Position numbers and translations under genes: made by a program. Of a stretch of DNA of 64,000 bases, positions 39,959 through 50,153 are shown piece by piece. This DNA is from Bryobacterales bacterium. GTDB lineage: Bacteria > Acidobacteriota > Terriglobia > Bryobacterales > Bryobacteraceae. Below the pieces are notes generated by a model. The model had not been told where the DNA came from. It saw only the letters and a list, made by a program, of their open reading frames with translations, and searched no databases. The stretch covers positions 44,323-108,322 of the forward strand of contig JADLBD010000183.1 of assembly GCA_020847975.1 (NCBI GenBank), given 5' to 3'. Positions within the stretch are counted from its first letter, which is position 1. The number at the start of each line of letters is the position of its first letter.

Positions 39959-40234
39959 GTCAGCAGCCATGATTTCCGCGCCCGCACAGCGGGATTACCG
40001 CCAACAGGAGGGCAATCCGCATCAGTGGCCGGCGCGGCGGTCGAGCGCCATCTTCGACCGGACCTCGGACAGTGCAGTGATCAGGCGCTTCAGGGTTGCC
40101 TGGCGGCAGTAGACAACCGGGAGGTCCAGGAAACAAGAAGAAAGATTAATGTTTCAACCCTGTGGCGAATCACGGCAAGTTGTCCTATGCTAGACCAGAC
40201 AGGTCAGGGTGAAAAAGGGTTAAGACGGCTTGGA

Positions 40235-41146
40235 ATGAATGAAAAACTAAGCGGAGTCCCGCCTCGTCCGGTTTATGTTACGGTGATGCCTGTGGATTGG
40301 AGCCGGATGTTTGGCTTGTTCCGGCCAAGCGAGTGGGTTGTCCTGCTCTACTTCACATACGCAGGGGCTTTGGCGGTGACCTTTCCATTGCAGCCAGGGC
40401 AACGGTTTGTCGCCTTGGCCGCTCCCGTTCTGCTCTTCGCGTTGGGAGTCGCCGGTTCATGGAGTTCCCGGCGCTGGACAAGTATCGTCCGCGACTGGCT
40501 ACCCACCGCCCTGGTGCTGGGCGCCTACTGGCAACTGGACTGGTACCAGTCCCCCCACCAGATGGTGGGTCTGGAGAAAATCTTTCTCCGGTTCGATGAA
40601 ACGATTCTGAACCAGGCCGGTCTCCACAAGGCGATCGAGAGTATGGGCGCCGTGATTCCATCCCTGCTGGAAATCGCATACACGCTCCTGTATGCTATTC
40701 CCCCGCTGTGCATTGCCGCGCTGTACCTCTACCGCAAGCGCGACCGTGTGGACCGCTTCCTGTTTCCATTCTTACTCGGTACCTTCTGCGCCTACGCCCT
40801 GTTACCGCATTTCCCCACTTCCTCTCCGCGATTCGATTTCCCCGGCCTGGACCTTCCCAGCTATTCGACGGTTTGGCGGCGCCTGAATGAATGGATCCTC
40901 GGTCGAGGCGACATCCACACCAGCGTCTTTCCCAGCGGACACGTGACCGCCGCCTTCTCCGCAGCCTTTGGCATGATGCGGACTCTGCCGGAGAAGCCAG
41001 CCGTGGGAAGGGTTTTGTTGGTGATGGCGATTCTCGTCGCCGTCGCTACCGTCTACGGCCGTTACCACTATGCCGCGGATGCCGTCGCCGGATTCGTGAT
41101 AAGCATTTTTGCGCTGGGATTTAGTATGATGGTGCGCCGTGATTGA
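40235..41146 (+). CDS. PAP2-family membrane phosphatase / inositolphosphotransferase-like
   Basis: VFPSGHVTAAFSAAFG; YGRYHYAADAVAGFV. Confidence 0.8.
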   Translation: MNEKLSGVPPRPVYVTVMPVDWSRMFGLFRPSEWVVLLYFTYAGALAVTFPLQPGQRFVALAAPVLLFALGVAGSWSSRRWTSIVRDWLPTALVLGAYWQLDWYQSPHQMVGLEKIFLRFDETILNQAGLHKAIESMGAVIPSLLEIAYTLLYAIPPLCIAALYLYRKRDRVDRFLFPFLLGTFCAYALLPHFPTSSPRFDFPGLDLPSYSTVWRRLNEWILGRGDIHTSVFPSGHVTAAFSAAFGMMRTLPEKPAVGRVLLVMAILVAVATVYGRYHYAADAVAGFVISIFALGFSMMVRRD

Positions 41147-42650
41147 ATCACCTGGCCGGAGACTCCATCGCCTTGTCGCGAGTCTGGCGCTCGCCGTGGC
41201 CATGACGTGCCCGTGCAAGGCCCGCAGCATTTCGTCCTTGTCACAAGGGCCGGTGATCGAAGTGCGGTTGCAGACGCATGTCTCGAGCTATCTGTCGCGT
41301 CCGGGCGATGAGATCCGCGCGGTAGTGGTGACGCCGTGCAAGAAAGATGGATATGTCCTGATTCCGCGCGGCAGCATCGCCATCGGTCATGTCGTCCAAG
41401 CCCATCGAGTCGGCTATGGCCTGGTCCGGGAGCGTGCATCGCTGAAGTTCGAGTTCAATGCATGGGAGCATCCGGACGGTACCCGCCACAAGCTTTCGGC
41501 GGATCTGGTGCTGATTGACAACGCCAGAGAGGAAGTGACGAACCAGGGAAAGGTGAAAGGGATTTTGGCCGCGGGCGGGGCTCCCGGCTTCATCCTCGGT
41601 TTATGGCGGGAGCCCGATCCTTCGACCTTAGTGCGCTCAGCCTACGGATTCGCCGGTGTTTCGCGGTTCCTATTGATGAAGGCTCCATTCACACCCTTAG
41701 GGGTTGCCGGCGTAGTGGCTTTGCGGTTTCTCGTGGTTCGCTGGCCGGAGCCGGAGATCCATTTCAGCCCCGGTACGGACATGCTGCTGAGTCTGAGGGC
41801 GACCCCCGAGACGAGCGTCCGGCAACCGGAGACCGTTCCCGAGCCTGTGCCGGAACCGCTGGTCGAGTTGGCGAATGCACAACCTATCGAGTCCATGCGT
41901 CCGCGCTCCGGTTCGGCCGCCGACATCACGAATCTGCTGTTTGTAGGTTCGAAAGAAGAGGTGGAGCGGGCCTTCGAGCAAGCCGGCTGGAATCTTTCCG
42001 AGCCTTTGAATCGCGAGACGGGGATACGTATCTGCCGGGCGATCAGCGCCCAGCGGGGATACCCAACGGCTCCCATGTCGCTGCTGCGCCTGGAGGGGGC
42101 TTCGCCCGACATGATGTTCCAGAAGTCCCTCAACACCTTCACCAAGCGCCATCACATCCGCCTTTGGAAACGTCCCGGGGAATACGAGGGCAAGGACATT
42201 TGGGCCGCGGCCGCCACGCATGACACCGCGATCCGCCCGTCTGGCTTCGGATTCACCCACGAAACCGATCCTTTCATCGACCGCGAACGTTTCAAGGTGC
42301 TGCAAGACCTGAAATTTGCCGGATGCGTCGAGCAAGCGAATCTGATCGACCGGCCGAAGTTGTCCGGGTTCTCCCGCCCCGACACGGTGACGGATGGCCG
42401 CATGGCGGTGGTTCGTATCCGGGAATGCAACAGGCCATTCGAAATTGCCGGGTCCGACTATCCCCTTCCGGTGCAGCGGAAAGGATTCTACCGGCGGCTG
42501 GCGCGGCGTTTTGTTCTGGAAGGACGTCAGGCGGTTACCCGGGGCAACGTGTACTACTGGGGCTACCGTGTCGCGCGTCTTGGAATTTCACGGTTCTTCC
42601 CAGTATCGGATCATGCCACAGGGGTAGCTTCTCTGCGGCCGGTGGATTGA
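41139..42650 (+). CDS. LssY C-terminal domain protein
   Basis: FVGSKEEVERAFEQAGWNLSEPLNRET..YPTAPMSLLRLEGASPDMMFQKSLNTFTKRHHIRLWKRP..AAATHDTAI. Confidence 0.75.
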   Translation: MIESPGRRLHRLVASLALAVAMTCPCKARSISSLSQGPVIEVRLQTHVSSYLSRPGDEIRAVVVTPCKKDGYVLIPRGSIAIGHVVQAHRVGYGLVRERASLKFEFNAWEHPDGTRHKLSADLVLIDNAREEVTNQGKVKGILAAGGAPGFILGLWREPDPSTLVRSAYGFAGVSRFLLMKAPFTPLGVAGVVALRFLVVRWPEPEIHFSPGTDMLLSLRATPETSVRQPETVPEPVPEPLVELANAQPIESMRPRSGSAADITNLLFVGSKEEVERAFEQAGWNLSEPLNRETGIRICRAISAQRGYPTAPMSLLRLEGASPDMMFQKSLNTFTKRHHIRLWKRPGEYEGKDIWAAAATHDTAIRPSGFGFTHETDPFIDRERFKVLQDLKFAGCVEQANLIDRPKLSGFSRPDTVTDGRMAVVRIRECNRPFEIAGSDYPLPVQRKGFYRRLARRFVLEGRQAVTRGNVYYWGYRVARLGISRFFPVSDHATGVASLRPVD

Positions 42651-42760
42651 GCCCGGTTGCCTGCGTCTCCAGGCGAATCATCAAGGAAGATGCGAGCGCG
42701 CAAAGGGCGGCTGCGATGGGTAGTCTATGGGGCGGTCCTCCTCGCGGCAGCCGCGGCGGA

Positions 42761-43975
42761 TTAGGCTGTCACCTTTTCCAGTCCCCGAACGTAATCGGGA
42801 TCGAACTCGACACCGAGACCGGGAGTACGGGGCACTTGGACCACTCCGTTGCGGATCACGAAATTCGGCGTGTACCAGCTTTCGTGCTTCTGATTCCCGC
42901 GGAAAGGAAACTCCATAAATGGTCCGATATTCCGCGTTGCCGCGGCAAACTGGATCATCTTGCAGGCCGCGGCATCGGTTTGGGTGTTGTGCGGAACCAC
43001 CGTCATGTTGGCCTTGGCCGCCATGCGCGCGATCCGCGACGCGCGGATGAGCCCGCCGCAGTAGTTCATGTCCGGCTGCATGATGTCCATGACACGGCGC
43101 TCAATCATGTCCTGGAACTTCCACAGCGAGGAATCCTGCTCTCCGCCCGCCACCTTCATCTCCAGCGCATCGGCCACCTTTTTCGTTTCGCTCACCTCTT
43201 CCCATGGACAGGGTTCTTCAAAGAACTGGTAGTTCAATTCCTGCAGCATCCTGCCCACTTCGATGCCCACGCGAGAGTCGTAGGTCCCGTTGGCATCGGC
43301 GTAGAGGATCACCTTGTCGCCCAACCGTTTGCGGCCCAGTTCCACCAACTTCCTGGTGCGTCCGGGATAGGCGTCCACGTTGCGCGTCATCCGGCCCCCA
43401 ATCTTGAACTTGACCCCTTTGGCCCCCGTTTCCTGAATGCCCCGGACGTAGGTGTCCACTTCTTCTTCGGCCGTGGTCTCGCGGATGGAACCCGAGAGGT
43501 AGACGGGGATCTCCCGGCGCAGAATGCCGCCCATCAATTCCGCCACGGGTTTTCCCGCTGTTCGGCCCAGCATGTCGAAGATGCTGTGCTCCACGGCGGC
43601 GGCCGGCGACCAGAACGGCTGTCCGGCCAGCTTGTAGTGCTTCACATAGACGTCATCCATCAGTGTTTCCAGGTCACGGGCGTCCTTGCCGGTGAAGGCC
43701 GGGATGATGCGGTGGAGCAGGATGGGGACGAAATCCTCGATCTCCTTGGTGCGTACCAATCCTGTCGCGCCGTCCGTGGAGGTGCAGCGGACAAAAGTGC
43801 TCTTGCCCTTGCGAAGGTACTCGATGGAGGCGATCTTCACCGGCGCTTTGAGCTGGCTGTGGAGGTGAAATAATGGCTGCTCGTAGCCGGGAATGCTCCT
43901 GGGGTAATCATCCTTGGCCGCCTGGAGGGCGATAGGAAGGGAAGCGCTGAACCGCAGCAAGTCACGCCGTCTCAT
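42761..43975 (-). CDS. Mandelate racemase/muconate lactonizing enzyme family (enolase superfamily), Tat-like leader
   Basis: MRRRDLLRFSASLP leader; KGVKFKIGGRMTRN; ILYADANGTYD; FFEEPCPWEE; VAGGEQDSS. Confidence 0.88.
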   Translation of the reverse strand: MRRRDLLRFSASLPIALQAAKDDYPRSIPGYEQPLFHLHSQLKAPVKIASIEYLRKGKSTFVRCTSTDGATGLVRTKEIEDFVPILLHRIIPAFTGKDARDLETLMDDVYVKHYKLAGQPFWSPAAAVEHSIFDMLGRTAGKPVAELMGGILRREIPVYLSGSIRETTAEEEVDTYVRGIQETGAKGVKFKIGGRMTRNVDAYPGRTRKLVELGRKRLGDKVILYADANGTYDSRVGIEVGRMLQELNYQFFEEPCPWEEVSETKKVADALEMKVAGGEQDSSLWKFQDMIERRVMDIMQPDMNYCGGLIRASRIARMAAKANMTVVPHNTQTDAAACKMIQFAAATRNIGPFMEFPFRGNQKHESWYTPNFVIRNGVVQVPRTPGLGVEFDPDYVRGLEKVTA

Positions 43976-44052
43976 GGAGATGATTGTCCCGCAGGGAGGG
44001 AGAAAAGACAAACAGGTATCGTTAGCAATTGGCAACAATCGACGGCGGAACG

Positions 44053-44081
44053 TTGACAAGATGAACGGTGTTCGGTAAATT
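44053..44081 (+). promoter_or_regulatory. Putative promoter TTGACA-N17-TAAATT upstream of the TetR gene
   Basis: Correct spacing, 12 bp before the ATG at 44093. Confidence 0.45.
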
Positions 44082-44092
44082 ACAAATAGACC

Positions 44093-44734
44093 ATGGGCAT
44101 CGCCGAACGCCGCGCGCGCGAAAAAGAACTCCTTCGTTCCAAAATCCTCGACGCCGCCTCTCAACTCTTCGTCGAAGAGGGACTCCCCAATGTCTCCCTC
44201 CGCAAAATCGCCAACCGCATCGAGTACTCCCCCGCTACCATCTACCTCTATTTCAAAGACAAAAGCCACCTTTTTTCAAGTCTTTGTGGAGAGACATTCG
44301 CGCAGCTCAAGGACGAACTCGAGCGCCTCGAGCGCGAGGAGACCGATCCTGTCCTCTGCCTCCGCAAAGGCCTGCGGTCCTACATCGACTTCGGTCTGCA
44401 ACACCCCAACCAGTATGTGCTCACCTTCAACACGCCGCGGCATCAGTATGAGTTGGAGGAAAGTTCCCAGGATTTCAAGGAAACCAACCAGGTGGCCCTC
44501 GAGACGTTCGACTGTCTTCGCCGCGCCCTCGAGCGCTGCCGCAAGGCCGGAGTGCTCGAATTCGAAGACCTGGAAGCCACCAGCCAGACCACGTGGATGT
44601 TCATCCACGGCATCACCTCGCTCCTCCTGCTCCAGTTCACCCAGAACGACCCTCACTTCCCCTGGGTGGATAAGGAGAGGCTGATCGAGAACGGCCTCGA
44701 CATGATCTTGCGCGGCTTGCGTCCCTGCCGCTAG
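44093..44734 (+). CDS. TetR/AcrR family transcriptional regulator
   Basis: LRSKILDAASQLFVEEGLPNVSLRKIANRIEYSPATIYLYFKDKSHLF. Confidence 0.93.
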   Translation: MGIAERRAREKELLRSKILDAASQLFVEEGLPNVSLRKIANRIEYSPATIYLYFKDKSHLFSSLCGETFAQLKDELERLEREETDPVLCLRKGLRSYIDFGLQHPNQYVLTFNTPRHQYELEESSQDFKETNQVALETFDCLRRALERCRKAGVLEFEDLEATSQTTWMFIHGITSLLLLQFTQNDPHFPWVDKERLIENGLDMILRGLRPCR

Positions 44735-44738
44735 AGCG

Positions 44739-46217
44739 CTAGGCGTTCGCCAGGACCGCTTCCTCGCTGAGATGGTATGCGGGAACCGCCTCCGGAGCTC
44801 TGGCCACCAGCAGTTTTGTCACAACATCCGCCGCCGTGTACCCCGTTTCCCCGGGGGCGAGAAACCGCGAGATTCCGGACAGGTCGTCGCCGGCTGTGAC
44901 GAGGCCTGGCTCCACGTGTTTGCCGTTGCGCACCTGCGCCAGGCCAATGTTCGCCAACAACGCGTTGCACAGGCATTTCCGTCCCGCTGTATCCTCCTCC
45001 TTCCCTCCCTTCGACAGGTAGATTGTCACCGGTTCACTGGCGCAGCGATAGCCGATGGAGCCATCGTCTCTGCGGTAGGCTTCGCGCAAGTATCCCACGT
45101 CACAAATTCGGGCGCGTGCCTGATAAACCTCCTGTTCGGATAGCGTTCCGTCCAGTTGGGCTATCTTGAACGGGAACCCCGTGGGCGACGCCTGGGGATC
45201 GGTCCTGATCCTTGCGCTGCCGGCTGCGGCATCCGCCAATAAGGCGCGCTTATAATCTTCTCGCAGTCCGGATTCATCACAAAACGCGAAGGCGGTTCCC
45301 ACCTGGACACCCGCCGCGCCGGCATCGAGCGCTTCGCGCACCCTCTCGGGGGAGCCATACCCTCCGGCGAGCCAGAAGGGAAGGCCCAACTCCCGCATCT
45401 TGCCGAGATCCACCCGATCCCGTTCCCCATAGATGGGTTCCCCATCCTCGTTCAATTCCAACTTGCCGCGCGGCGGCGCGTTGTGGCCCCCCGCGACGGG
45501 TCCTTCGATGATAAAGCCATCCACGCGGCCGTTGGCCTTCTTCACCATCGTCATCGCGAGGATGTTGGACGCAATGATGGGCAGGAATTTCGGGCGGGCG
45601 AGCGCAGGCAGATCGTATTCCATGTACTCGCGGGGATTGAACGTCAAGGTCATGTCATCCCCGTCGCGAGCCCCCGTCACCTGGAGCGGATAGGTGGCCG
45701 GTTCATGATTCGCCAACAAATCCAGCGCTCCCGGGACACGCAGCGGGATGCCCGCCCCCATCAACACGTACTCGACTCCGGCGAGCATGGCGCCATACAT
45801 CGAGGGCAGGTGCGGGATCTGGATCTTTTCCATGTAGTTGATGCCTACCGGATGGCCGTGCCCTTCCCGCGCCAGAAAAACTTCGGCGAAATTGGCCACT
45901 ATCAACAATTCCTGTATATCGCGCGGATTCTCTTTCGTATGCAGCGGGAGGTTCCGGTAGGATGCGCCTTCCATCTTGCCGCCCGGAACAAAATGCTGAT
46001 CCCACACGCGCTTCGCCATGGCGGGGAAGGGAAAATGCTCGACCGCGCGACGCATGTGGCCGCCGGGATCCCCGTCCTGAAGCCGCCGGGCGAACACCCG
46101 GTCGAGCGCTGTTCCGGATACCACCCCCAACTGGCCACACCCGGACACGGCCCGCGCCAACTTCCAACTCGAGATTCCCACACCCATACCACCCTGAATG
46201 ATCATAGGATTGCACAT
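44739..46217 (-). CDS. PfaD-family (nitronate monooxygenase-like) protein
   Basis: MIIQGGMGVGISSWKLARAVSGCGQLGVVSGTALD..; FIIEGPVAGGHNAPPRG; FWLAGGYGSPERVREALDAGAAGVQVGTAFAFCDESGL. Confidence 0.8.
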   Translation of the reverse strand: MCNPMIIQGGMGVGISSWKLARAVSGCGQLGVVSGTALDRVFARRLQDGDPGGHMRRAVEHFPFPAMAKRVWDQHFVPGGKMEGASYRNLPLHTKENPRDIQELLIVANFAEVFLAREGHGHPVGINYMEKIQIPHLPSMYGAMLAGVEYVLMGAGIPLRVPGALDLLANHEPATYPLQVTGARDGDDMTLTFNPREYMEYDLPALARPKFLPIIASNILAMTMVKKANGRVDGFIIEGPVAGGHNAPPRGKLELNEDGEPIYGERDRVDLGKMRELGLPFWLAGGYGSPERVREALDAGAAGVQVGTAFAFCDESGLREDYKRALLADAAAGSARIRTDPQASPTGFPFKIAQLDGTLSEQEVYQARARICDVGYLREAYRRDDGSIGYRCASEPVTIYLSKGGKEEDTAGRKCLCNALLANIGLAQVRNGKHVEPGLVTAGDDLSGISRFLAPGETGYTAADVVTKLLVARAPEAVPAYHLSEEAVLANA

Positions 46218-46314
46218 GGCCCCACTATGACATGAAACGCATGTAGTTGATTGTCAGAGTTTTGTCATTCCTTTGGGGACAACTTGCGCAAGATGATTAG
46301 ATGGCAGGGCACAG

Positions 46315-46358
46315 CCTCTGGGGCAGGGAGCCAGAGGAAGGGATCTTCAGCGATCCCT
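46315..46358. repeat. Two tandem perfect hairpins (CCTCTGG-N9-CCAGAGG; AGGGATC-N6-GATCCCT)
   Basis: Direct reading, intergenic. Confidence 0.7.
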
Positions 46359-46370
46359 AGGCTCAAGCGA

Positions 46371-47000
46371 TCAGGCCGGAGCGTGGTAGCGTAGGATTCC
46401 CATCTCTCTCAGTCCCTCGGCTGCCGCCAGTTCGGCAAACTCAGTCTCTTTCCAGGTTGTATAGGTTTCTCTTCTGATTTCGCAGTATGTATCCGCCGTA
46501 AACCACATCACCGTTTCCAAAACCGGAGCGTCCAATGCAACACCGTCCACAGCCAGCAACTCAAATCCGGCCTTATACGTTGTAAACACTCCCGCTGGTA
46601 CGATGATGTCTTCCTGACAAAGAACCTCAGCCCGGAACCTGTTCGTCGAACAAGGCGCAAGCTCGGGGATCATCCTCGCCGAGCTTTCGAATAACCACGA
46701 CTTGCCAACCCAAAGTGGCGGGCTGATCCGATAGGGGTTGGTGACCACGATCGTGACCTTTGCGCCCGCCAACTCGTTATACGCTTCCGCTTTTATCCAC
46801 TCCTGCGTCGTTTTGCCGATCCACAGTTTACCCCCAACGAGCGTAACGGCGGTCTTACCATCGGCGGTAATCCGCGAGGCTGGTGGACGATACGAATATT
46901 CAATGATCCGGCAATCGATGCGGTCCAGTTCCTCCTCTCCCACAACGGTAAGCGGCTGCGCGGTCACCTCCTCCCCATACTTGATAGTGAACCTGTCCAT
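46371..47000 (-). CDS. Hypothetical protein
   Basis: Intact 209-aa ORF; no family recognised. Confidence 0.55.
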   Translation of the reverse strand: MDRFTIKYGEEVTAQPLTVVGEEELDRIDCRIIEYSYRPPASRITADGKTAVTLVGGKLWIGKTTQEWIKAEAYNELAGAKVTIVVTNPYRISPPLWVGKSWLFESSARMIPELAPCSTNRFRAEVLCQEDIIVPAGVFTTYKAGFELLAVDGVALDAPVLETVMWFTADTYCEIRRETYTTWKETEFAELAAAEGLREMGILRYHAPA

Positions 47001-47241
47001 GCGAAGCCCCTCTCCAGAATTAAAGTCGTTCCAGGACTCGACTCCCGGTTAGCTCGACGCCTCCTTATTTCGCCCACCGGAACCGGCCTGTGGGACTGGG
47101 CCCGAAAGGAGACGAGCGCCACCGCGGTGATGCGCCGTGCCGCTACCTTGACGACTGGACGCGCCCAACCCCCTTCTCTGCCCTCGATTTGGCTGAGTAT
47201 CCGATCGCGGAATGACGCTACCGCGCAAGAAGGGTGGTGTC

Positions 47242-47257
47242 TGTGACTTTAGTCACA
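47242..47257. promoter_or_regulatory. Perfect CRP/FNR-type palindrome TGTGA-CTTTAG-TCACA
   Basis: Exact match to TGTGA-N6-TCACA, ~105 bp 5' of the response regulator start. Confidence 0.55.
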
Positions 47258-47362
47258 AGAATTCAACAAACCGGGTCAAGATGGTCGAGGCGAGGTAGGC
47301 AAGAAAAACCCAACGAGGCGCAACTTCCGCCGCTCATCCAATCTTCATACGCGGGGGGTACG

Positions 47363-48046
47363 ATGGGGATCGTGTGGATCCTCGTAGTGGAAGATGAGCC
47401 GGCGATGGCGGACCTGCTGTGCCAGGGGTTGGAGGAGGCGAACCATACGGTGACCGTGGCGCGCGACGGCGCCGAAGGGTTGCACGCCGCCGAGGCCTCA
47501 CAGTTTGACGCTATCGTGCTCGATGTCATGCTGCCACAAATGGATGGGGTGGAATTGACGCGGCGTTTGCGGGCCGCCGGCCGCCAGACGCCCATCCTGA
47601 TGCTGACCGCCCGCGACGCCGCCGCCGACATTGTGAAGGGACTTGATGCTGGGGCCGATGACTACCTCACCAAGCCGTTCTCCTGGAAGGTGCTCCTGGC
47701 GCGGTTGCGGGCGATCTCCCGGCGCGCGCCGCGGCCGGCCGTATCCACGCTGCAGGTGAGCGACCTGTCGATCGATCCCGCTTCGTCGCAGGTGAGGCGC
47801 GGCGGCGCTCTGGTAAATCTCACCGCCACCGAGTTCCGCATTCTCGAATTCCTCATGCGGCGCGCCGGCCGCGTGGTTTCCCGATCGTCCATGATGGAGG
47901 CCATCTGGGGCTTCGAGGAAGAGATTGAGAGCAACACCGTGGACGCGTTCATCAAGCTGCTGCGCGACAAAATCGACCGCGGCCGCGAGCGCAAGTTGAT
48001 CCAAACCGTGCGGGGCTTCGGCTACGTGATTCGGGAGGAGGAATGA
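47363..48046 (+). CDS. OmpR/PhoB-type response regulator
   Basis: ILVVEDEPAMADLLCQGLEEANHTV; LDVMLPQMDGVELTRRL; C-terminal wHTH VNLTATEFRILEFLMRRAGRVVSRSSMMEAIWG. Confidence 0.95.
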   Translation: MGIVWILVVEDEPAMADLLCQGLEEANHTVTVARDGAEGLHAAEASQFDAIVLDVMLPQMDGVELTRRLRAAGRQTPILMLTARDAAADIVKGLDAGADDYLTKPFSWKVLLARLRAISRRAPRPAVSTLQVSDLSIDPASSQVRRGGALVNLTATEFRILEFLMRRAGRVVSRSSMMEAIWGFEEEIESNTVDAFIKLLRDKIDRGRERKLIQTVRGFGYVIREEE

Positions 48047-49416
48047 TCGCGCTTCCGGTCCGTGTGCGGCTGACCGCCTGGTATGCGGCTATTCTCGCCG
48101 GCACCTTCGCCGCGGCCGGCGCCGGTGTGTGGTGGACCATCCGCGAGAGCATTTACCGTACGGTGGATCAGGACCTGCGCTCGCGCCTGCTCGCCCTGCG
48201 CCGCTACCTCGAGATGGAGGTGAGCGAAAACGGCGGCCTGCGGATCGAGGAACTCGCCGAGCCTGCGGCCTTCCTGCCCGCCGGCACGGATTACCGCATT
48301 GCCGATCCGCACGGCCGCTGGCTGGTGCAATCCCCGGCAAGCCGCAAGTGGGCTCCGCCGGCAGCCGGCGCTTCTTCCCTCCCGGCGCTTGGGAAGATCG
48401 AAACCATCGAAGCGGGAGGCCAATCGATCCGCCTGTTGTCGGCTCCGGTGCCCATCGGGACTGCCCAACTCGGTCTTCCGCTCGATGCGTTCGAAAAGAT
48501 GCTGCGCCGGTTCACCTGGACCGGTCTGCTGGCGAGTCCCTTGCTGCTGTTGCTGGCCTCGGCGGGCGGATATTGGATGAGCCGCCGAGCCCTCGAGCCG
48601 GTGGACCGCATCATCCGCACAGCGGAGCAGATCGAGGCGCGGAATCTCTCCGGGCGTCTGCCCCTGCGCGGCTCCGGCGATGAACTCGACCGGCTGTCCG
48701 GGACGCTCAACTCGATGTTCGCGCGCCTCGATGAGGCCTTCCGGCGCATCACGCAATTTACCGCAGACGCTTCGCATGAACTGCGGACCCCTGTCGCCAT
48801 CATCCGTACCACGGCGGAACTGGCGCGCACGAAGCCGCGCCGGGAAGCAGAGTACGCGCAGGCGCTCGACCGCATCCTCAACGAAAGCGAGCGCGCAACT
48901 CGCATGCTGGATGACCTCATGCTGCTCGCAAGAGCCGATGCCCGCTCCATGGACATCGCACGCGAGCCGCTCGATCTGGCGGAGGTCGTGCGCGATGTCT
49001 GCTCGAATGCGGACGTTCTCGCCCAGGCGGCAGGCATCCGGCTCGAAAAGGGGCCCTTCGCCGAATGCGCCATCGAGGGCGATGAACACGCCTTGCGCCG
49101 CCTGCTGCTGATCCTGTTGGACAACGCGGTGAAGTACACCCCGCGCGGGGGCCATGTGACGGTTTCGCTCAGGCGGCGGGACTCCGCGGTCGAGGTGCGA
49201 ATCCGTGACACCGGCATTGGGATTCCCGAGGAGCACTTGCCGCATATCTACGAGCGCTTCTACCGAGTCTCGAAGGACCGTTCACGCGCCACCGGGGGAA
49301 CCGGACTCGGCCTTTCGATCGCACGGTGTATTGCGGAGCAGCATGGCGGGGAGATCAGCCTGACGAGTACGCCGGGTGTGGGGTCGGAGTTTTGCGTGCG
49401 GCTGCCCCTTGGGTAG
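48043..49416 (+). CDS. Sensor histidine kinase
   Basis: HAMP region; FTADASHELRTPVAIIRTTAEL; DNAVKYTPRGG; GTGLGLSIARCIAEQHGGEISLTSTPGVGSEF. ATGA overlap with the response regulator. Confidence 0.95.
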   Translation: MIALPVRVRLTAWYAAILAGTFAAAGAGVWWTIRESIYRTVDQDLRSRLLALRRYLEMEVSENGGLRIEELAEPAAFLPAGTDYRIADPHGRWLVQSPASRKWAPPAAGASSLPALGKIETIEAGGQSIRLLSAPVPIGTAQLGLPLDAFEKMLRRFTWTGLLASPLLLLLASAGGYWMSRRALEPVDRIIRTAEQIEARNLSGRLPLRGSGDELDRLSGTLNSMFARLDEAFRRITQFTADASHELRTPVAIIRTTAELARTKPRREAEYAQALDRILNESERATRMLDDLMLLARADARSMDIAREPLDLAEVVRDVCSNADVLAQAAGIRLEKGPFAECAIEGDEHALRRLLLILLDNAVKYTPRGGHVTVSLRRRDSAVEVRIRDTGIGIPEEHLPHIYERFYRVSKDRSRATGGTGLGLSIARCIAEQHGGEISLTSTPGVGSEFCVRLPLG

Positions 49417-49655
49417 CGTTTGCGCCTGGGGGTGTGGCCGCCGCGCGCCCGGCATCGAACCGCTCGGCGGCGGTGGGCGCGAGCAGAGGATCGACGTCTG
49501 CAACCGGACTTGTACTCGAGCACAAAGAACTCTGGGCGTGGAGCGATGAGCCGCCCCTGGCCGGTCAACCGCTCTGCCGCTCTTGCGGCGCCCCCTTCGT
49601 TATTCCAGATCGGAGGTGTAGCGTCTCTTTGCCGATCCCAATGTGACCCACTACA

Positions 49656-49922
49656 ATGAAGAAGATGATGGCCCGCAAGAGAGCCCGGGAATTCTCCTAT
49701 TCGGTTTTCTACCAACAGGCTCCAGAAGGAGGCTACGTTGTCTCGGTGCCTGCATTGCCGGGCTGCCACACGCAAGGCGACACCTTGGAAGAAGCCGGGC
49801 GCAACGTCAAGGAGGCTATCGCGCTGTATCTGGAGAGCCTCGCGGCTCACGGGGAGCCGATTCCCGAGGAGGGACAATCGTTTCAAGGAAGGGTCACGGT
49901 TCCCGTGGCGGTCCCTGCTTGA
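49656..49922 (+). CDS. hicB: HicB-family antitoxin
   Basis: YQQAPEGGYVVSVPALPGCHTQGDTLEEAGRNVKEAIALYLESLAAHGEPIP. Confidence 0.9.
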   Translation: MKKMMARKRAREFSYSVFYQQAPEGGYVVSVPALPGCHTQGDTLEEAGRNVKEAIALYLESLAAHGEPIPEEGQSFQGRVTVPVAVPA

Positions 49923-49925
49923 TTC

Positions 49926-50153
49926 ATGTCCGAGCTTCCGTCTTTGACCTCGCGGAAGGTGGTGCGCGCGCTCAAGCGTGCGGGATTTGTTGAGGACCGC
50001 CAGCGAGGGAGCCATCTCATTATGGTGCATCCCGAGACGAAAGCGCGAACCGTCGTTCCAATCCATCCTGGCCGGACCATCAAGGAGCCACTGCTGCGGG
50101 CGATTATTCGAGACGCCCGCCTCACCATCGACGGGTTCCTGGGCCTGATTTGA
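49926..50153 (+). CDS. hicA: HicA-family mRNA interferase toxin
   Basis: LTSRKVVRALKRAGFVEDRQRGSHLIMVHPETKARTVVPIHPGRTIKEPLLRAIIRDA. Confidence 0.92.
   Translation: MSELPSLTSRKVVRALKRAGFVEDRQRGSHLIMVHPETKARTVVPIHPGRTIKEPLLRAIIRDARLTIDGFLGLI

Noticed and set aside
42323-43873. 516-aa plus ORF
   Set aside because: Antisense to the enolase-superfamily gene and out of frame with the LssY_C gene; low-complexity composition.
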